From contig CAJNOL010000258.1 of assembly GCA_905250125.1 (NCBI GenBank), positions 116,239 to 180,238 on the forward strand: DNA of 64,000 nucleotides, in the 5' to 3' direction. The translations under genes were made by a program, and so were the position numbers. The notes beneath the pieces are model-generated. The model was given only the letters and a program-made list of their open reading frames with translations. It was not told the origin of the DNA and made no database searches. Positions 35,767 through 49,028 of the stretch are shown here, in pieces. This stretch comes from Rotaria sordida. Lineage: Eukaryota > Rotifera > Eurotatoria > Philodinida > Philodinidae. The number at the start of each line of letters is the position of its first letter. Positions within the stretch are counted from its first letter, which is position 1.

Positions 35767-36544
35767 AAAAGAAAAAAATATATATATATATTCTACAAAG
35801 AATCATATTCATCTATCTCTTTTTTCTTGATGATTTTTTTTTACACTTGTTTTAATTCTAGTCATAACTCCAAAAAAAAGAATATTATTATTTCTTTCTT
35901 TTCTTTTCTGTCACTTTTTATGTGTGTGTGTGTGTGTGTGCACGTGTAATTTGCTTTTTATTGCATATATCATTGTACCTGCGTATTTTCATTAGTTGAT
36001 TGTCATACGTTTTAGTTCTATCATCATTATCAACATTGATAAATCATATATACTTACATATAACAATATGTAAGATAGATTATACAGCTGCTCATTTGTT
36101 CGATTATGACACAATTTGATACACCGGATGGAAGTGTGTGTGCGAAAAGGCTTGTTTCACGCCTAATCAGCATCACATCAATTTTCGAGAAACAGAAAAA
36201 AAAATCCATGCGTTTGTGGATATTAATATGAATATTAGGATAGTAGTTGATGAGAAAAAATCTGCTCAATAGTAGAACATATTTCCCAACAGCACGCAGC
36301 TTGTACTATCATTGTCATCACTTAAATGTGAATCAAACGGTAGGAGACGATTAATTTAGCCAGTTATTTTTTTTCCTCTCTCTTTCAATTATTTGCTGAT
36401 ATAGAAAAGTGAATAATCACTTTCTATCTCTCTCTCTCTCTCTCTTTCGCATTTATTGACATGACTAGGAACAAAAAGTAAGAAGAGATTTAATTGAAAA
36501 TTATTTTCATTGAATTTTGATTTAGAATTTCTTGTAATCAAAAA
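35767..36544. other. 3' flank of RGS with microsatellites
   Basis: It contains an (AT)n tract near 35780, a (TG)n run at about 35921-35940 and a (CT)n run at about 36427-36445. No gene is recognised. Confidence 0.5.
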
Positions 36545-36796
36545 ATGTTATTTCAAACGAGTACACCTAAAAGACGAACTTTAATACCGTTACCTCGTGC
36601 ATCAACACCAAATAAATTTTATAATCTTATTAAGAATAAGATCAAAGACAATGATAATCAACCAAAAATTATAGATGAAAAATATTGTCAATATGATCAA
36701 ATGCCAATCATAAAACTTGATTTACTTCTTTATCGACCAAAAACTGAATACTATTATCATCATCATAAAAATATTAAACAAATTTGGGACATTTAA
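36545..36796 (+). CDS. Small intronless protein of unknown function (83 aa)
   Basis: An open frame of 83 codons with the third-position A/T bias of the neighbouring genes. It starts MLFQTSTPKRRTLIPLPRAS and is basic at the N-terminus, with a second TP motif (ASTPNKFYN), a Tyr/His-rich tail and no membrane segment. The TSTPKR motif recurs near the N-terminus of the next small gene at 38330 (LTSTPKRSNKSYNS), so the two may be diverged relatives. No family is recognised. Chance translation is possible, but the long codon-like run without poly-A/T frames argues for a real gene. Confidence 0.45.
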   Translation: MLFQTSTPKRRTLIPLPRASTPNKFYNLIKNKIKDNDNQPKIIDEKYCQYDQMPIIKLDLLLYRPKTEYYYHHHKNIKQIWDI

Positions 36797-38329
36797 AATT
36801 TCTTTTTGTTTTATTTTCGTTTTAGTTTTCTCTTGACTAAAAAAGTTGTATTGAAAACAAAAAAAAAAAAATTCTATATTCTTAATAAATATCAAAGAGG
36901 ATTTTTCAACACGTTCTATTTTCAATAAAACATATTGAGTTTATAACAGATCTAGGATTGTTACCTACTGGATATGTGAACTCTTAATAACATGTTTACG
37001 TTTTATATGAAATACAAACTTCATTGAGTCATTTTACTCGTTGTCTAATACTGTACAGAATGAAACATAGCAATCCCTTCAAAGTATTGACAAATAGCAA
37101 AAACTAATGCTTACAAGTAAAAGTACTTGCTGTACTTGAATATAGTTTTTGGTTGAATGAAACTCATATCAGACAAATATATGTCATAGTCTCGAAAAAT
37201 TTCGGTGTGTGATATTTGGGCTCAAGGCAAACAAAATTCGAGACGATTGGAAAATCCTTGGAATAGGACAAACGGTATTTGGAACTTGAAAACAATTTAT
37301 CCTGCAGAACTCTAATATATCAGTGTTATGTAGTCCTTGATGAGACAAATATAATATAGTGGCAGATTTAGAGAAGGGACATAGGGGACGATCGTCCCTT
37401 CCTTGTGAACTATTTTTCTCTACAAAGAACGTCCAAAAATGAGTCACCACGATCTCTAGTTTGACTTGAAATCATATTTTATGACTATAATTGTCTTCAT
37501 TTACTAAAATTCTAGATTTACTATTGATAAAAGAAGCTTATTGATATGAATCTACTTCAAATAACATAAGAATAGTAATGAAAAAACTTAAATTTCATCA
37601 TAAATATTCATCCTAGTTCTGTGATTTATGAATGAATACACAATATCTGTTTGATAAAATAAACAGTCGATATGTTTATCTATAGTTTACGTTGAATTAA
37701 CTTATTGTTCTTTGAATTTGTTCAAGTTTATTATGTGCTAAATATTTTCTTAAGAATAAAATTTTTTTTCACCTCTATTCGTACCGCATAATTGCTGTCT
37801 GCTCAATGTTTTGACTCTATTTAAATGTATAGGATACGGCACGCGTCATTGTTTTGCTTTACAATTCACACCTACATTCAAACTTAACATCACATAAACA
37901 ATAAACTTTCTCGTTCTCTCTATAATAATAGACTATGTATTAGATATTATGCTTATCAAAGATTGATATCGAAGAAGAATAATTATTAATTGATAGTAAA
38001 TAAAACTTCAAAGAGATGAAGAAAAAAAAAAGAACTAATTCAAGTATTTTCGTCTTGAGTTTGATTTCAAATCGAACTTTACTTTTAGTTTTCAAAATTT
38101 TAAAATATTGAATATATCTTTGTTGTTTTGTTATATTCTTTTCGTCATCGTTTAGCAGTTAGTTGTCAATGTTTAGTCGATAAGGGGGAGTCATTTTTCT
38201 CTTACCCAATTAATGTATACATATATACAATCGTAGTATTATCTTTTTTTTCTTCTCTCTTTCCTTCTTTATAAATATATCTAACTCTATTTGATATTAT
38301 AACATTATTAAAAAAATAACAAAACAAAA
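36797..38329. other. Intergenic region between the two small genes
   Basis: A short palindrome (ggggacgatcgtccct) lies near 37384-37399 in a locally GC-richer patch that may be a repeat remnant. Otherwise it is AT-rich with no exon recognised. Confidence 0.45.
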
Positions 38330-38704
38330 ATGATGAATATGAATGATATATCATCATTACTTCCAAGTATTGATTCATTTCAATTGCATGTACCTTTAAC
38401 ATCAACACCAAAACGTTCGAATAAATCTTATAATTCTCAACCATTATCATCAACATTATCAATGTCTAATGATTCTTGTACACAATTTGAATTATCAATT
38501 TCAGCAATAACGTTAGTTCAACGATCACCTATATTATCGTATCAAAAACAATATCGATTGAATCGTTGTCGACGAAGTCATATACCTCCATCAACGATTA
38601 TTAAACGTATTGAATTGAAATATTTATTATATTCAACAAGAGCTATGAAATATAATAAACAACGTCAATATACAGATACTGAAATGAAAATTTATGTTCT
38701 ATAA
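38330..38704 (+). CDS. Small intronless protein of unknown function (124 aa)
   Basis: An open frame of 124 codons starting MMNMNDISSLLPSIDSFQLH, preceded by an A-rich leader (caaaacaaaa). The first half is Ser/Thr/Pro-rich, with LTSTPKRSNKSYN shared in style with the gene at 36545. The second half is basic (RLNRCRRSHIPPSTIIKRIE) and ends TDTEMKIYVL. There is no signal peptide or membrane segment. Codon use is typical of the locus. It could be a fast-evolving regulatory or nuclear protein; no function is assigned. Confidence 0.55.
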   Translation: MMNMNDISSLLPSIDSFQLHVPLTSTPKRSNKSYNSQPLSSTLSMSNDSCTQFELSISAITLVQRSPILSYQKQYRLNRCRRSHIPPSTIIKRIELKYLLYSTRAMKYNKQRQYTDTEMKIYVL

Positions 38705-40813
38705 TAAGACTAATATATTATCTATTTTTATTTATTGTAAAAGTAAATTAGTAGTTTTGTCGTTTTTTTTCAAATATGATTGCCAATTAAAAAAAAAAGA
38801 ATACTTTTTATTGTTTTGGATTTTATTGATGGCAGGATTATTAGTGCTTTAAAGGAAACTACGTCGTGATTCCACTCTTCATGGATTGATCTACGCGAAT
38901 ATTTGATAAATATAGGTATATCATATAAAAAGACTCAAATATCATAAAAGTATATCAGCGAAGCGCGATGAAATGTTTAGACTTTATTACCAGACAGACT
39001 TATATAAAATGACCTTAAACTAATACGCTCATGACTAAACACGTGCGAGACCAAGTTCTTTTTGTCCTGGTTCCAATTCGGTGCCGGTAACTTTTTTTAT
39101 CCACCAGTCCTAGTCATAGTCTTTATTCCGGCGATCTTAGTTTTTCGGTTTCCAATACCAGTAAATTTTTTTCTCGTGATTCTGCACATGTCTACTCGTG
39201 ATATACGTTGACAGTAGACGTAAGATAGCTAAGAAATTCAAGAGGATAGTTTTCATGAACCCTTAGACTACGAAGTTTTCGTTTTTTCCTCTTGCGTCAA
39301 TCTTGAATTGATCTGAGTAATCCTTAAATCCGAGATTGAACGCATCTAGTGTCGGACTGACTGTAAAATTTACGTTTAAATTCGAATTAGTCTGTAGATC
39401 GACATTGGATTCAGATTCTTATCAATGAACTGCCAGAGATCAATGACATTTTATTTAATACAATCATCAATCAATTAGGTCAGAATCTATAAATTGACGA
39501 AGGATTTTATACAAATGAACTACTTCAATGAAAATTTGCACATAACTGTTTGCATCTTTACTTAATTCTTATATTGTCTGAAATATTATTACTTCTTCTC
39601 AGTTCACCAAAAAGAACCCGAATCCGACATTAGACTCGTTCAAGATGAGATTAGGTAAAGTCAAGATTGCATGCTAAAACATATTTATATCAGTTTGAGT
39701 AGACAAACAAATACAGAGGTATTTGACAACACGATTGATAGACATTAGGAATTAAACTTAAGGATAACCTTCTCTTTTTTGGGTCGTTTCTGGTTCTTAA
39801 AAACGGATGATACAACTGATCAAGCTGAAGTTTTTACTACAGATAGAACACCAGAAAATAGAGAGATACGTGTTTAAGAAAAATAATTTTAAAGTGAATT
39901 TTTGTGCTGAAAAACTCTGGTTTTTACAGGATCGCATCCTGATACATTACGACCCTCATCAAATTTTTATTCGATTGGACTCAAAATTTTTTCGAGGTGC
40001 CTGCGACTATATCTCAGAGGTAATTGTAAGTTTTTCCAAAAATCTCACTTTCTTTTTCTTTTTATAAGAAAAATACGTAAAGATTCAGTGCTAAAATCAG
40101 AATCTTCGCTTTCAGAATCCTATAAATCCGAATAGGAAAGTCAAAAACGAAAACGACCAATTTAAATTCTGAACAATACTTCCCAGTATCAGTGGTAAAA
40201 ATTTCAGTCCGATTAAATAAAGTTGGATGATGGTCATAAGCAGCCAGGATGTGATCATATGAAAAAAAGGATTCGCCAGAAAAAACTGTAAAAAAAACAT
40301 TTCGAAATTTGTTTTCTCGAGCACGTGTCTCCTTATTGTTGGTGCTCTATCGATGGTAAAAATTTCAACTTAATCGGTTATACTATCTTCAAGAACCAGA
40401 AAATGCTTTCAATGAAGTGCTTTTCGGTGCAGAGCATACTTATCCTCGTTATTAGTTTGTCTACTTCATTTTCAAATTTTACCACCACAATATTTTTTTT
40501 CTTGTCAAAAACTATACTCTAATCTTAAGAAATTCAATCAAAAATATCTTTGTCAGTGTAACTAATATATCAAAAATGATAGATCATATTACATTTTTCT
40601 CTTATCAAAAGTTGAGCCTTATCTATGTATTGTGTCATTTTTTAATTTTCAAAAAAACAACCAACCAAACAACAAAGCTTAACTAATCTTTGTTATCATA
40701 CGTCAGACGCTTTGATGATCTATAAAAGAAACAACAGAACCTAGTTCTCTTTTGATTATAATTTAAATAGATAAAAGTACGGTTTTTTCTTAAGAATTAA
40801 ACCTAATAATCCA
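38705..40813. other. 2.1-kb intergenic region, no gene recognised
   Basis: Bases 39000-39400 are somewhat GC-richer and look like diverged repeat sequence (ggttccaattcggtgccgg). A duplicated block ggtaaaaatttca occurs near 40193 and 40355. No coding or RNA gene is identified. Confidence 0.45.
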
Positions 40814-41913
40814 ATGGAAAACATCAATCTATTTCTGGTTTTAACTTTTCTCATTCTTATCATCCGATTGAGCGATGCTAAACCTAGCAGCGATAAATGT
40901 AAGTGTTAAAGTTTGTTTTGTGAACAATAAAGTTCACTTTAGCGATATAAATTCTTTTGAAAACATAATTTTTTCTATGGAAATGAAATTGTATTCAGAT
41001 CTTTTCTGTTTATAGTCTTTATGGATAAAATGTGTGGAAATGAATCGATAATTCTCGATGGTGATTTTAAACCTGGTACATCGTTTCAATTAACAAGCAA
41101 TAGTAAATATCAACCAAATTTCAATTGTTCTATCAAATTTCGTGCAGCTCAGTCGACACAACGATTTGTTATTACAATAGAAAGAATGAATATTGTTAAT
41201 TGTCCAAATGATTATTTACGTATCTATGATAGTTCAACATTACTTAATAAAGATATTAAACAACAATGTGGTACACCTTCGTCATTCAGTTTTACTGTAT
41301 GATATCCGATGATCATTAATTAAATTTTTAAAAGCCTCATTTCATACTATTTAGACTACGACAGGACAAGTAACATTTACCTTTACAAGTGGTCCAGGTA
41401 CTAAATCATCTGGTTTTCAAATAGCTATTGCACTTCACTTTCCAGGTAAAGATAACTATAAATTTTTCGATGTTTTTAACTACAAAAAGGAATATATGTA
41501 GGCTTCAAGAGAAAGACTTTTATCTATTAGTGTAGGCANNNNNNNNNNNNNNNNNNNNNNNNNNNNNNNNNNNNNNNNNNNNNNNNNNNNNNNNNNNNNN
41601 NNNNNNNNNNNNNNNNNNNNNNNNNNNNNNNNNNNNNNCCTAGATTAAATACCATTAAAAGTAGATAGAAACATTTTAGCTGTAACAATTTTTCTAGAAA
41701 TTCTTTAAATGACTCGTCTAGTTCTTCCTTTTTTTTCATGAATTAATCGATCTTTATGATTTTTATTCAGCGGTTCCTGCATGTCCTCAAAGTCTTGGCT
41801 TTTTCTTATGTAAAAATAAGAATTGTATTTCGAAAAAACTTCAATGTGATACATATGATCATTGTGGTGATTTTACAGATGAATTGTCATGCAGTATGGT
41901 TGGTAAAAAATAA
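40814..41913 (+). CDS. Secreted CUB plus LDL-receptor class A protein
   Basis: Exons 40814-40898, 41016-41296, 41355-41445 and 41771-41913 give 199 residues. A signal peptide is clear (MENINLFLVLTFLILIIRLS). The CUB domain runs from MCGNESIILDGDF through NCPNDYLRIYD (the usual calcium-site D-x-L-x-I-Y-D strand) to FTFTSGPGTKSSGFQIAI. The LDLa module follows: CPQSLGFFLCKNKNCISKK, then CDTYDHCGDFTDELSC, with six Cys and the acidic calcium cluster. The protein is probably extracellular and adhesive or ligand-binding. Intron 3 contains a 100-N assembly gap, so an additional exon there cannot be excluded. No downstream exon was found before the convergent B4GALT gene. Confidence 0.78.
41539..41638. 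other. Assembly gap (100 N)
   Basis: Exactly 100 N lie inside intron 3 of the CUB-LDLa gene. The round number suggests a placeholder of unknown true length. Confidence 0.95.
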
Positions 41914-42103
41914 TAATAACAAAGAAAAAAGTTCATATATAACCTCTTTATCTTAACTCAATATCTTTAATAATACCGTACTTTAAAATATAACTGACAT
42001 TATAGTTAAAAAATAAAATAAAAAAGAAATGAAAAAATTCCTTTTTTGTTGTTAAGAAAAAAAAAAGTTATTTTACAACAAAAATAACAATAAAAGAAAT
42101 TTC

Positions 42104-43915
42104 CTAATGTCTTTTTTGTTCACCAACATCAATTAAAAAATGTGTATAAAGATGATGAAAACTTGTGTTAAGTAATTTATATTTAACATTATTAACACCA
42201 TCAGAATCAATACGAATATGTGCCGTACGTAAAACTTTCATACGAGATGGATTTAATTTTTGATGTGTATGTTTTAACATTTTATAACGTGCTATAGATG
42301 CTGGTGGTCGTTCAAGAATTAAATGTTTATTTGTAATACGTTTATGCATATCATCATCTTCACCACCCCAACCCCAATAATTAGTTGAGTAGCCATTAAC
42401 AAGTATATAGTGTTCGCGGCGCATTGCTAAAAGAGACACAGAAAAGTCTTATCTCCGGTTTCCTGTTACTGGGGAAATTAACATATTAATAATTATATAT
42501 CTTTTCTTGTTTTTTTAAATCTAATAACAAAGCTAATTACAAGTTTATTATATGATGAAAGACTTTTGAAAAAAATTACTAGGAGTATTTCTTTATTGTG
42601 ACGTATTAGATACAGATCGAATACAGAATCCTATTTATATTTATGACGTATGCTACTATAAATCAATATTTCATATATAATACATAGAATTTCTGTTATT
42701 TATTGTTTTTTTTTTGTAATACATTTTTAGTTTATAAATATTTAGTTTTTTTAATAAATAAAACTGAAAATAATTCAGACAAAAATTATATATATGAAAT
42801 TTATTTTTATACATTTAATTTATTCATATTTGCATGTCAATAAAAAACTACGGTTAGTTTTTCGTCTAGTAGATCGAATTTTATTTATTATTTCGAATTC
42901 ATAGAAAAACAAAATCTATGATAAAATATTCATAAATAATTTGTATTCTATTACTCTCAGCTTATCTAGTATCTCCATAATAATTATATTTTCAGGAATT
43001 ATCATTTTATCATATAATATATATATATATATATATATGAGATTTAGTGCTAGATTAAACTTATAAAATTCTTTTTGCAAAATTATAAAATAAAAACATT
43101 TGAAGTAGAAAATTATTTTTTGACTTACCTAAAACACCACCAACAAGTTCTGGATAAGGTAAATAATAATCAAATTTATCAATAGCAACACTTAAATGAC
43201 GTGGATATGATGGACATGTATACATATTTCGATCATCAATTAATAATAAATCCACATCATGCATTATAAAACATATTGTATTTGGTTCAAGATTTAAAAT
43301 TTCTTTAAAACAACTATTCATCACAATACCTTTATTAAATGTTTTATCAAATGCTTGTTCACATACATAGATTCGATAATCTAATTGTTGTCGTTGTAAA
43401 AATCTATGTGTATGAAAAAGAAAACGTCTTAGAATATCCCAACGATCTCGATATGGTACAATAATAGCAATTTTATGACGAGCTAAACATGTTTTTGGAT
43501 GATAACGACCACCATGTTGAACTTCTGGATAATATGGTGATGTATTCAAAACAGAAAAATTTTCTGGTGGTTCGTGTATGATTATCGGACCTTGTAAATT
43601 AGGTGGTATAGATGGACAATATAATGAAGCATTATTTTGATGCTCTAATATGAGCATAAAATTAGCAGTAAATGTTTGTAAAAATAGTTGATAAGTTTCA
43701 TCAAATAAACCATATCTTTGTCCTGATTGATTATCTGATGTATTTGTTTGAGAATCTCCTGTACGAGATGTTGTTGACATCATAAATACATTATTATCAG
43801 GTGATATATAATGGCGAACAACATATATAATATTTATAGTACTTGTAATACACATTATTAAAGTGCATATCATACACCACTTATAGATATGCCTTCGCAG
43901 CTGAAATATATTCAT
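42104..43915 (-). CDS. Beta-1,4-galactosyltransferase family protein
   Basis: Two exons, 43915-43129 and 42426-42104, give 369 residues. It is a type II Golgi topology: short basic cytosolic tail, TM at about 12-33, then a Thr/Ser/Asn-rich stem. GT7 signatures are in order: AIIVPYRDRWDIL (150-162), NKGIVMNSCF (family NRAKLLNVGF), the manganese-binding DVD (220-222) in IMHDVDLL, PRHLSVAIDKFDYYLPY, and YWGWGGEDDD (279-288) in the acceptor-site region. The C-terminus (HLYTHFLIDV) matches B4GALT1-6. It transfers galactose from UDP-Gal to terminal GlcNAc or Glc. Subfamily cannot be fixed by eye. The 702-nt intron has an (AT)n run at about 43018-43038. The 3' end is convergent with the CUB-LDLa gene, 190 nt apart. 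Confidence 0.93.
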
Positions 43916-43918
43916 TGA

Positions 43919-43972
43919 CTAATAATATGACAAAAAATAAATAGATAATCATTTTTATTAAATAAAACTTAC
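43919..43972 (-). other. 54-nt 5'-UTR intron of the B4GALT gene
   Basis: Read on the minus strand, a gtaagt donor at 43972 and a tcatattattag acceptor at 43919 bracket a typical 54-nt AT-rich intron ending 3 nt before the ATG at 43915. This is a cis-spliced alternative to the trans-splicing idea for other genes with an acceptor next to the ATG. Confidence 0.6.
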
Positions 43973-46464
43973 TTTTATAAAATAATCTTAACAAGATTCT
44001 TCTTCTTCCGAACAACCAGGATGACACGAGCAAAAAATATCAACTTGCACTCTGTTTGTTATAGATAAAAGAAAAGAAGAGGTTGCGCATGCATATATAA
44101 TAGGGATGAAAAAGAAAAAGAGTGCAACTCAGTTTTTTTTCTTGGATGTTGTCAATTTTCTTTGATACATGATAACTGATAGGTTTGTTGTTGTTATTGT
44201 TATATTCTTTTCTTAAAAAAATGTTGTACTTATCTTAACAGGTATGCTTTAGAAAATATTAAAAAAAAGAAAGTCATTAATATGTCTTGAGAGGATCTTA
44301 ATCAAATAAAACATAAACTATATCGATATTGTTTTCTGAAGCATCATATTTCAAACAGTAAAGAAAAAAAATAATGTTTTATTTTTACACTTATCACATG
44401 TATGCTTTATTCATGGTCTATAGCATTGAGTGATATGCATAGAATGTGAATAGTATGTTAGAACTGAATAAAAAAAAAAGAAGTTAAACAAAATGAAGAC
44501 AGTAAATACCTGAAAATATCTTTTGAAAGTTTATATCTAATCGATTATTAAACTTGTGAAGAAAATAAAAAATAATATCAAGTTAGTATTGATCCATACT
44601 GAATCGAATAGTTGCAATGACTTGTTCAATGAAAATAAAACTAATGAAGCGAAACAAGGTAAAAGAAATATATGCGTAAACGTTTCTCACCACCTGATAC
44701 ATGTGTTCGTATTAGCATGTAAAATAATATCCAATAGAATATTTACCTGCACCAATAGATGAAAAGAATTTTGTTTATTAGTAAACTATGGGAACAATAT
44801 GATTCAGTGTGATCGATATTTGAATATTTGTTCAATTAAATATCACATTAACAGAATAATGATAATAATAAACATTTCTATGAAATCAATAAGAGAATTT
44901 AAATAAAAAAAAAAAAAAAAAAAAAAAAGAATACGAAATAAAATAGAGTCCAATTTCATCTAAGATACATTTCGTCACTAAAATATCGTATATACATATA
45001 TATATATATATTGAGAATCATACAAATTAATAATAAAGTATGCAATACTAATATTCTGCATTATCTAAAAAAAAACAGAGTCACTCCGAACAACAACGAA
45101 ACGTCAAGTATGTTTGCCTTTTCAATGTGAAATCGTGTCTGAGTTAGTATTTACGTAACGACTTTTTTATAGTCTTAACAACACAAGTCACTATTTGTCT
45201 CTTATCTTTCTAGATTTTTCTTTTGCTAAGTAGATTTGTCAAGATTCTTGTCAGATTTATGAGATCTTATTCGTCAGATAGGAATCCTCTGGGAGATAGA
45301 ATTTTGTAATTACTAAAAATCAAGTCTGATTTTTTTTCATTATAGAATAGAATAATTTTTTGAATAATCTAGCAAGATTCTTGTGCTTTATTCTCATGAT
45401 TAGTATGGATCTATTATAATTGCAAAAAAGTTTATTTTCAGATTCTCGATCAACGAGATGAAGATATTTTATTGAATGCATAAAAGTGGGGATGTATAAG
45501 TACACCAACAAAAAATAATAGAACGTGGGTGTGATTGAAAAGAAAATTTACATTCCACACGTGCCCCTTCAACAATGTTCAAGAACTGAGAAATAGGAAT
45601 TCCTAACGTAAATTGTGGAGGCACTCTCAACGGAACTATGATAATTTCTCGAAGAAACAAGAATTGACCATTTGTTCGCAAATTTCTTGATGAATATGAA
45701 TGTGCTAACATAAATTACCGAAGATATTGTAATTTTTATGATTTTATCAATAATGAAACTGTGAGGAAAGTGAGAACGAATTTCTAATTCTCAGCCTTTG
45801 GACACTGCGCCTTTTTTTATACGATCGACTATTTTGTTTTTTGCTACTTCTTCTTTTGGTCAAATCGACACATATCATTGAAGTGTTTGTAGAAATTACA
45901 AACATTAAAAAAAAATGAACAGAATGAGAATACAACGAAAGAAAATTTACCTATTGATAAAAGTAACAACAAGAAAACAAGAAGCAGATGTGCATAGTCA
46001 TTGTGATACAATTTTCATCGAGTAGATCATAAAAAAAACTTGATTGTTTTTTATAGAAATGAGCGAACAAACACATGCAAGCAATTTATATAGACGTATA
46101 AGAAATAAAGGATGACTATCTATCTTTCAATTTTGAAGAGATCCTCTTCATCGTTCTATTAATCGATAGAAAGTACTCTTGATCAGGCTTCGAGACGAAA
46201 AAGAATTCTATATAATATATCAAGAAAAAAAAAAGAATCTGAAAAGAATCAAGACAATTATATCAACTTGTGAAATGACTAGATGAAACTTCGAAAAAAT
46301 CGAAAGTACGAATTAAGATGCAAAACAATCTCTACTTTCAATTTTACAATTTCAGATAATTTATATACATGTTGGATAAAGTTATATAAAATTAATTTGA
46401 TAAAATGTTTCTTTGCTTTTATCTTGTTCAGTTAAGTAGAAAATTTTTGTTTCGGTTTAGTAGA
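43973..46464. other. Gene desert, left part
   Basis: No coding exon is recognised on either strand. It contains a poly-A run at about 44909-44928, an (AT)n tract near 44995-45010 and AT-rich filler. Confidence 0.5.
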
Positions 46465-47275
46465 TCGACAATAAAAGAGCTTTTCAAGAGGATATAGTAA
46501 TGAAATTAGGAATGCACCAATTTCTAAAGCATGACGTTCAAGATAACATTTTTTTTTCTCATTAAGAATATAATTCCTAGGAATTATTTATATCAACTAT
46601 ATATATATATACTCTATCCGAAGCGATAATCGAAATACGTTGAAATAGAAAATAAAGATTTTGGAATTAGTCACAAAAAAAAAATCGCAGTTTTTAGTTT
46701 TTCCGACGAATTCCAGCTAATTTTGGGACTTACGTTTTGCATTACACAAAGCCTAAGAGTAGACCCAGAAAGAGCGTTCAAAACTAAACACAATTGTTGT
46801 GAAGAATCGTTAGGAATCCTTTATTTCTCAATATTGAAAATATTCTAAACTTCGATTAGAAATTCAAAGAATTAGTTTATCCCTGTTTATTAAAACATAT
46901 CCTCAATGTTGAGAATTATTGGACTCCTAACGATTCTTCATGCCAGTTGTATTCAGTTTTGAATGCTCTTTTCGAATCGATTCTTAAGTTTTGTCTAATT
47001 CAAAACACAGGCCATAAAATCAATTGGAATTGCTCGAAAACACTAAAACATGCAAGTTTTTCATCAATTCCGAAACTTCTGTTTTCTATTGCATGTATTT
47101 TGACTACAGCTTCGGATAGAATAATCATGGTTGATATAAACAATCCCCAGAAAGTATATTTTTCATCAGGAAAGAAATTTCATCTTTGGCATCATGTTCT
47201 AGGAATTAAATGTATTTCTAGATGAAATTGACATGAGATCTCTGCAAATACTTTTCAATACATTCTTTTCCTCTT
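46465..47275. mobile_element. 800-bp imperfect palindrome (foldback element)
   Basis: Sequence on either side of about 46869 is inverted-complementary over long arms. The inner block gaagaatcgttagga (46801-46815) pairs with tcctaacgattcttc (46925-46939). Further out, ctatccgaagc near 46615 pairs with gcttcggatag near 47110-47120, and ttatatcaac near 46589 pairs with gttgatataa near 47132. Arms are about 350-370 bp with a spacer of about 60 bp. An open frame on the right arm (46947-47225) shows no homology and is probably chance. Confidence 0.6.
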
Positions 47276-49028
47276 TGTATGAATATAGATTGCATTGATC
47301 ATTTAATTATTTTTGTTAATGATGACCTAGAATCAACTGATCTTACAGCTAAGTCTGTGACTGCTTCCATTTTAATTATCTCAAATGTAGAAATAAAATA
47401 AACAAAGTTCACAATAATATCTCGTTTTGCCAAATTTTCTATAAATAAACTGAATAGTCTACTGAAAGTTGAAAAAACGGATGGAGATGATTCAATCAGA
47501 GACTATGAAAGTTGGAGAAGGGAATGCAAAACGCATCAATAATTGAAAATTATTCATTATTACTCAGTAAAACTAGCATGAGTTTTTAAACCTTTTTAAT
47601 ATTCTGACAAGACATTTTCTCATATATCCTTTTTCCTAATAATGAGACCTTTGTGCAACCACTAGATTCAATCCCGATATTCTCATCTTGCATTTCAACG
47701 AATATTCTTTGACTTCCATTCTCGAGTTCATAGCATCAGAAAACCACAACTTTTAATGCGTATACTTATTAAGAAAAAGAATAAATAATAAAGCAAACTC
47801 GTGAAGAATCACTACATAGATACTTCTTGTGACGAACTGAGAGTGTGAGCCTATGTCCATCGACATGATGGTGTATTGTGTCATCTGCACATCTCTAGTT
47901 GCGTCTTTCCTTCGTTTACCTCTCCTTATATATCAAAGAGCGATCAGATATGAGTGAACAGAAATAAAGAGAAAAAAGTGACGTAATAGAACGATGAGAG
48001 TTAGTCACGAGATGAACACATGAATACATTAATATAGTGAAGAGGATAGCATACACGAAGTAAAGCATAACGATTAAATAATCGTTACATTTCTCACCTT
48101 AAAAATGAGTTCCTAATAAGCATACATATGTCTTTACTTTCTCATATTATATGCAAGCAAACCAACATAGAATCTACTTTAATTAACTGTTCTTTCCAAC
48201 AAGCATATTTTTCTTTACATACTTTCAATCAGGATAAATAAATAAATCTACCAGTTAGTTTTGTTGTACTCATTATACGTTTATAATTGAATGCTAGAGC
48301 TGCAAGAAAAAATATGAAATGCATACATTAATCCATAGGGAAACCAAAGTTCATTAATGATATCTTTTAAAATGTATTTTTCATAGAATATACTTGAATA
48401 TAGATACTTTCATGGTTTTATTTTCTGCTTATGATCAAATTGAATCAAAATAATAATACGGAAAAAAAAGGATACACTTTTTTATCTGATTAAAAACTAA
48501 CTACATTGATGCTCATGATCCAAAGAAATGTGTTATTATGTCGAGTCATTTGCATTTAGCAATGTTAATAATAAATAATTCTTTCTGAATGTATGCTTTA
48601 TTAAAATCTCAAGTATCCATTGTATTTCCAATGTTATATTTATGCAAATTTATCAGAAGAAAAATTACTTAATATGATGCTTAATATCATTCATACAATG
48701 CAGATCAGCTTATATTTATTAAGACATCTCGAAACAGTTGTCACCATGATAATCACGATTAGTGCGTCCTAGAAATATTAAAAATACACACACAAAAAAA
48801 AAGAACGAACATGATTAATGATGATTAATTTCAAACCATTTATGCTAGTACTCAAAATTGAAGAATCATTGATTTATCAATAGCATAAAAATCAATCATG
48901 AAATGCTGTAGCACAATGAAATAGTATAAGGCATATTATGACTATTGAGCATTGAAAGCATCAAATAAATCTTTTATGAAATTAGAAAACTAGTGAAAGG
49001 TATGAATGTATTAAAATTAAATTTAAGA
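47276..49028. other. Gene desert, middle part
   Basis: AT-rich sequence without recognisable exons, RNA genes or strong repeats. Confidence 0.45.

Noticed and set aside
37184-37450. 88-codon minus-strand open frame
   Set aside because: It covers a short palindromic GC patch that looks like repeat debris; no homology.
46947-47225. 92-codon open frame in the gene desert
   Set aside because: It lies entirely on one arm of a palindrome, and no family or codon signature is seen.
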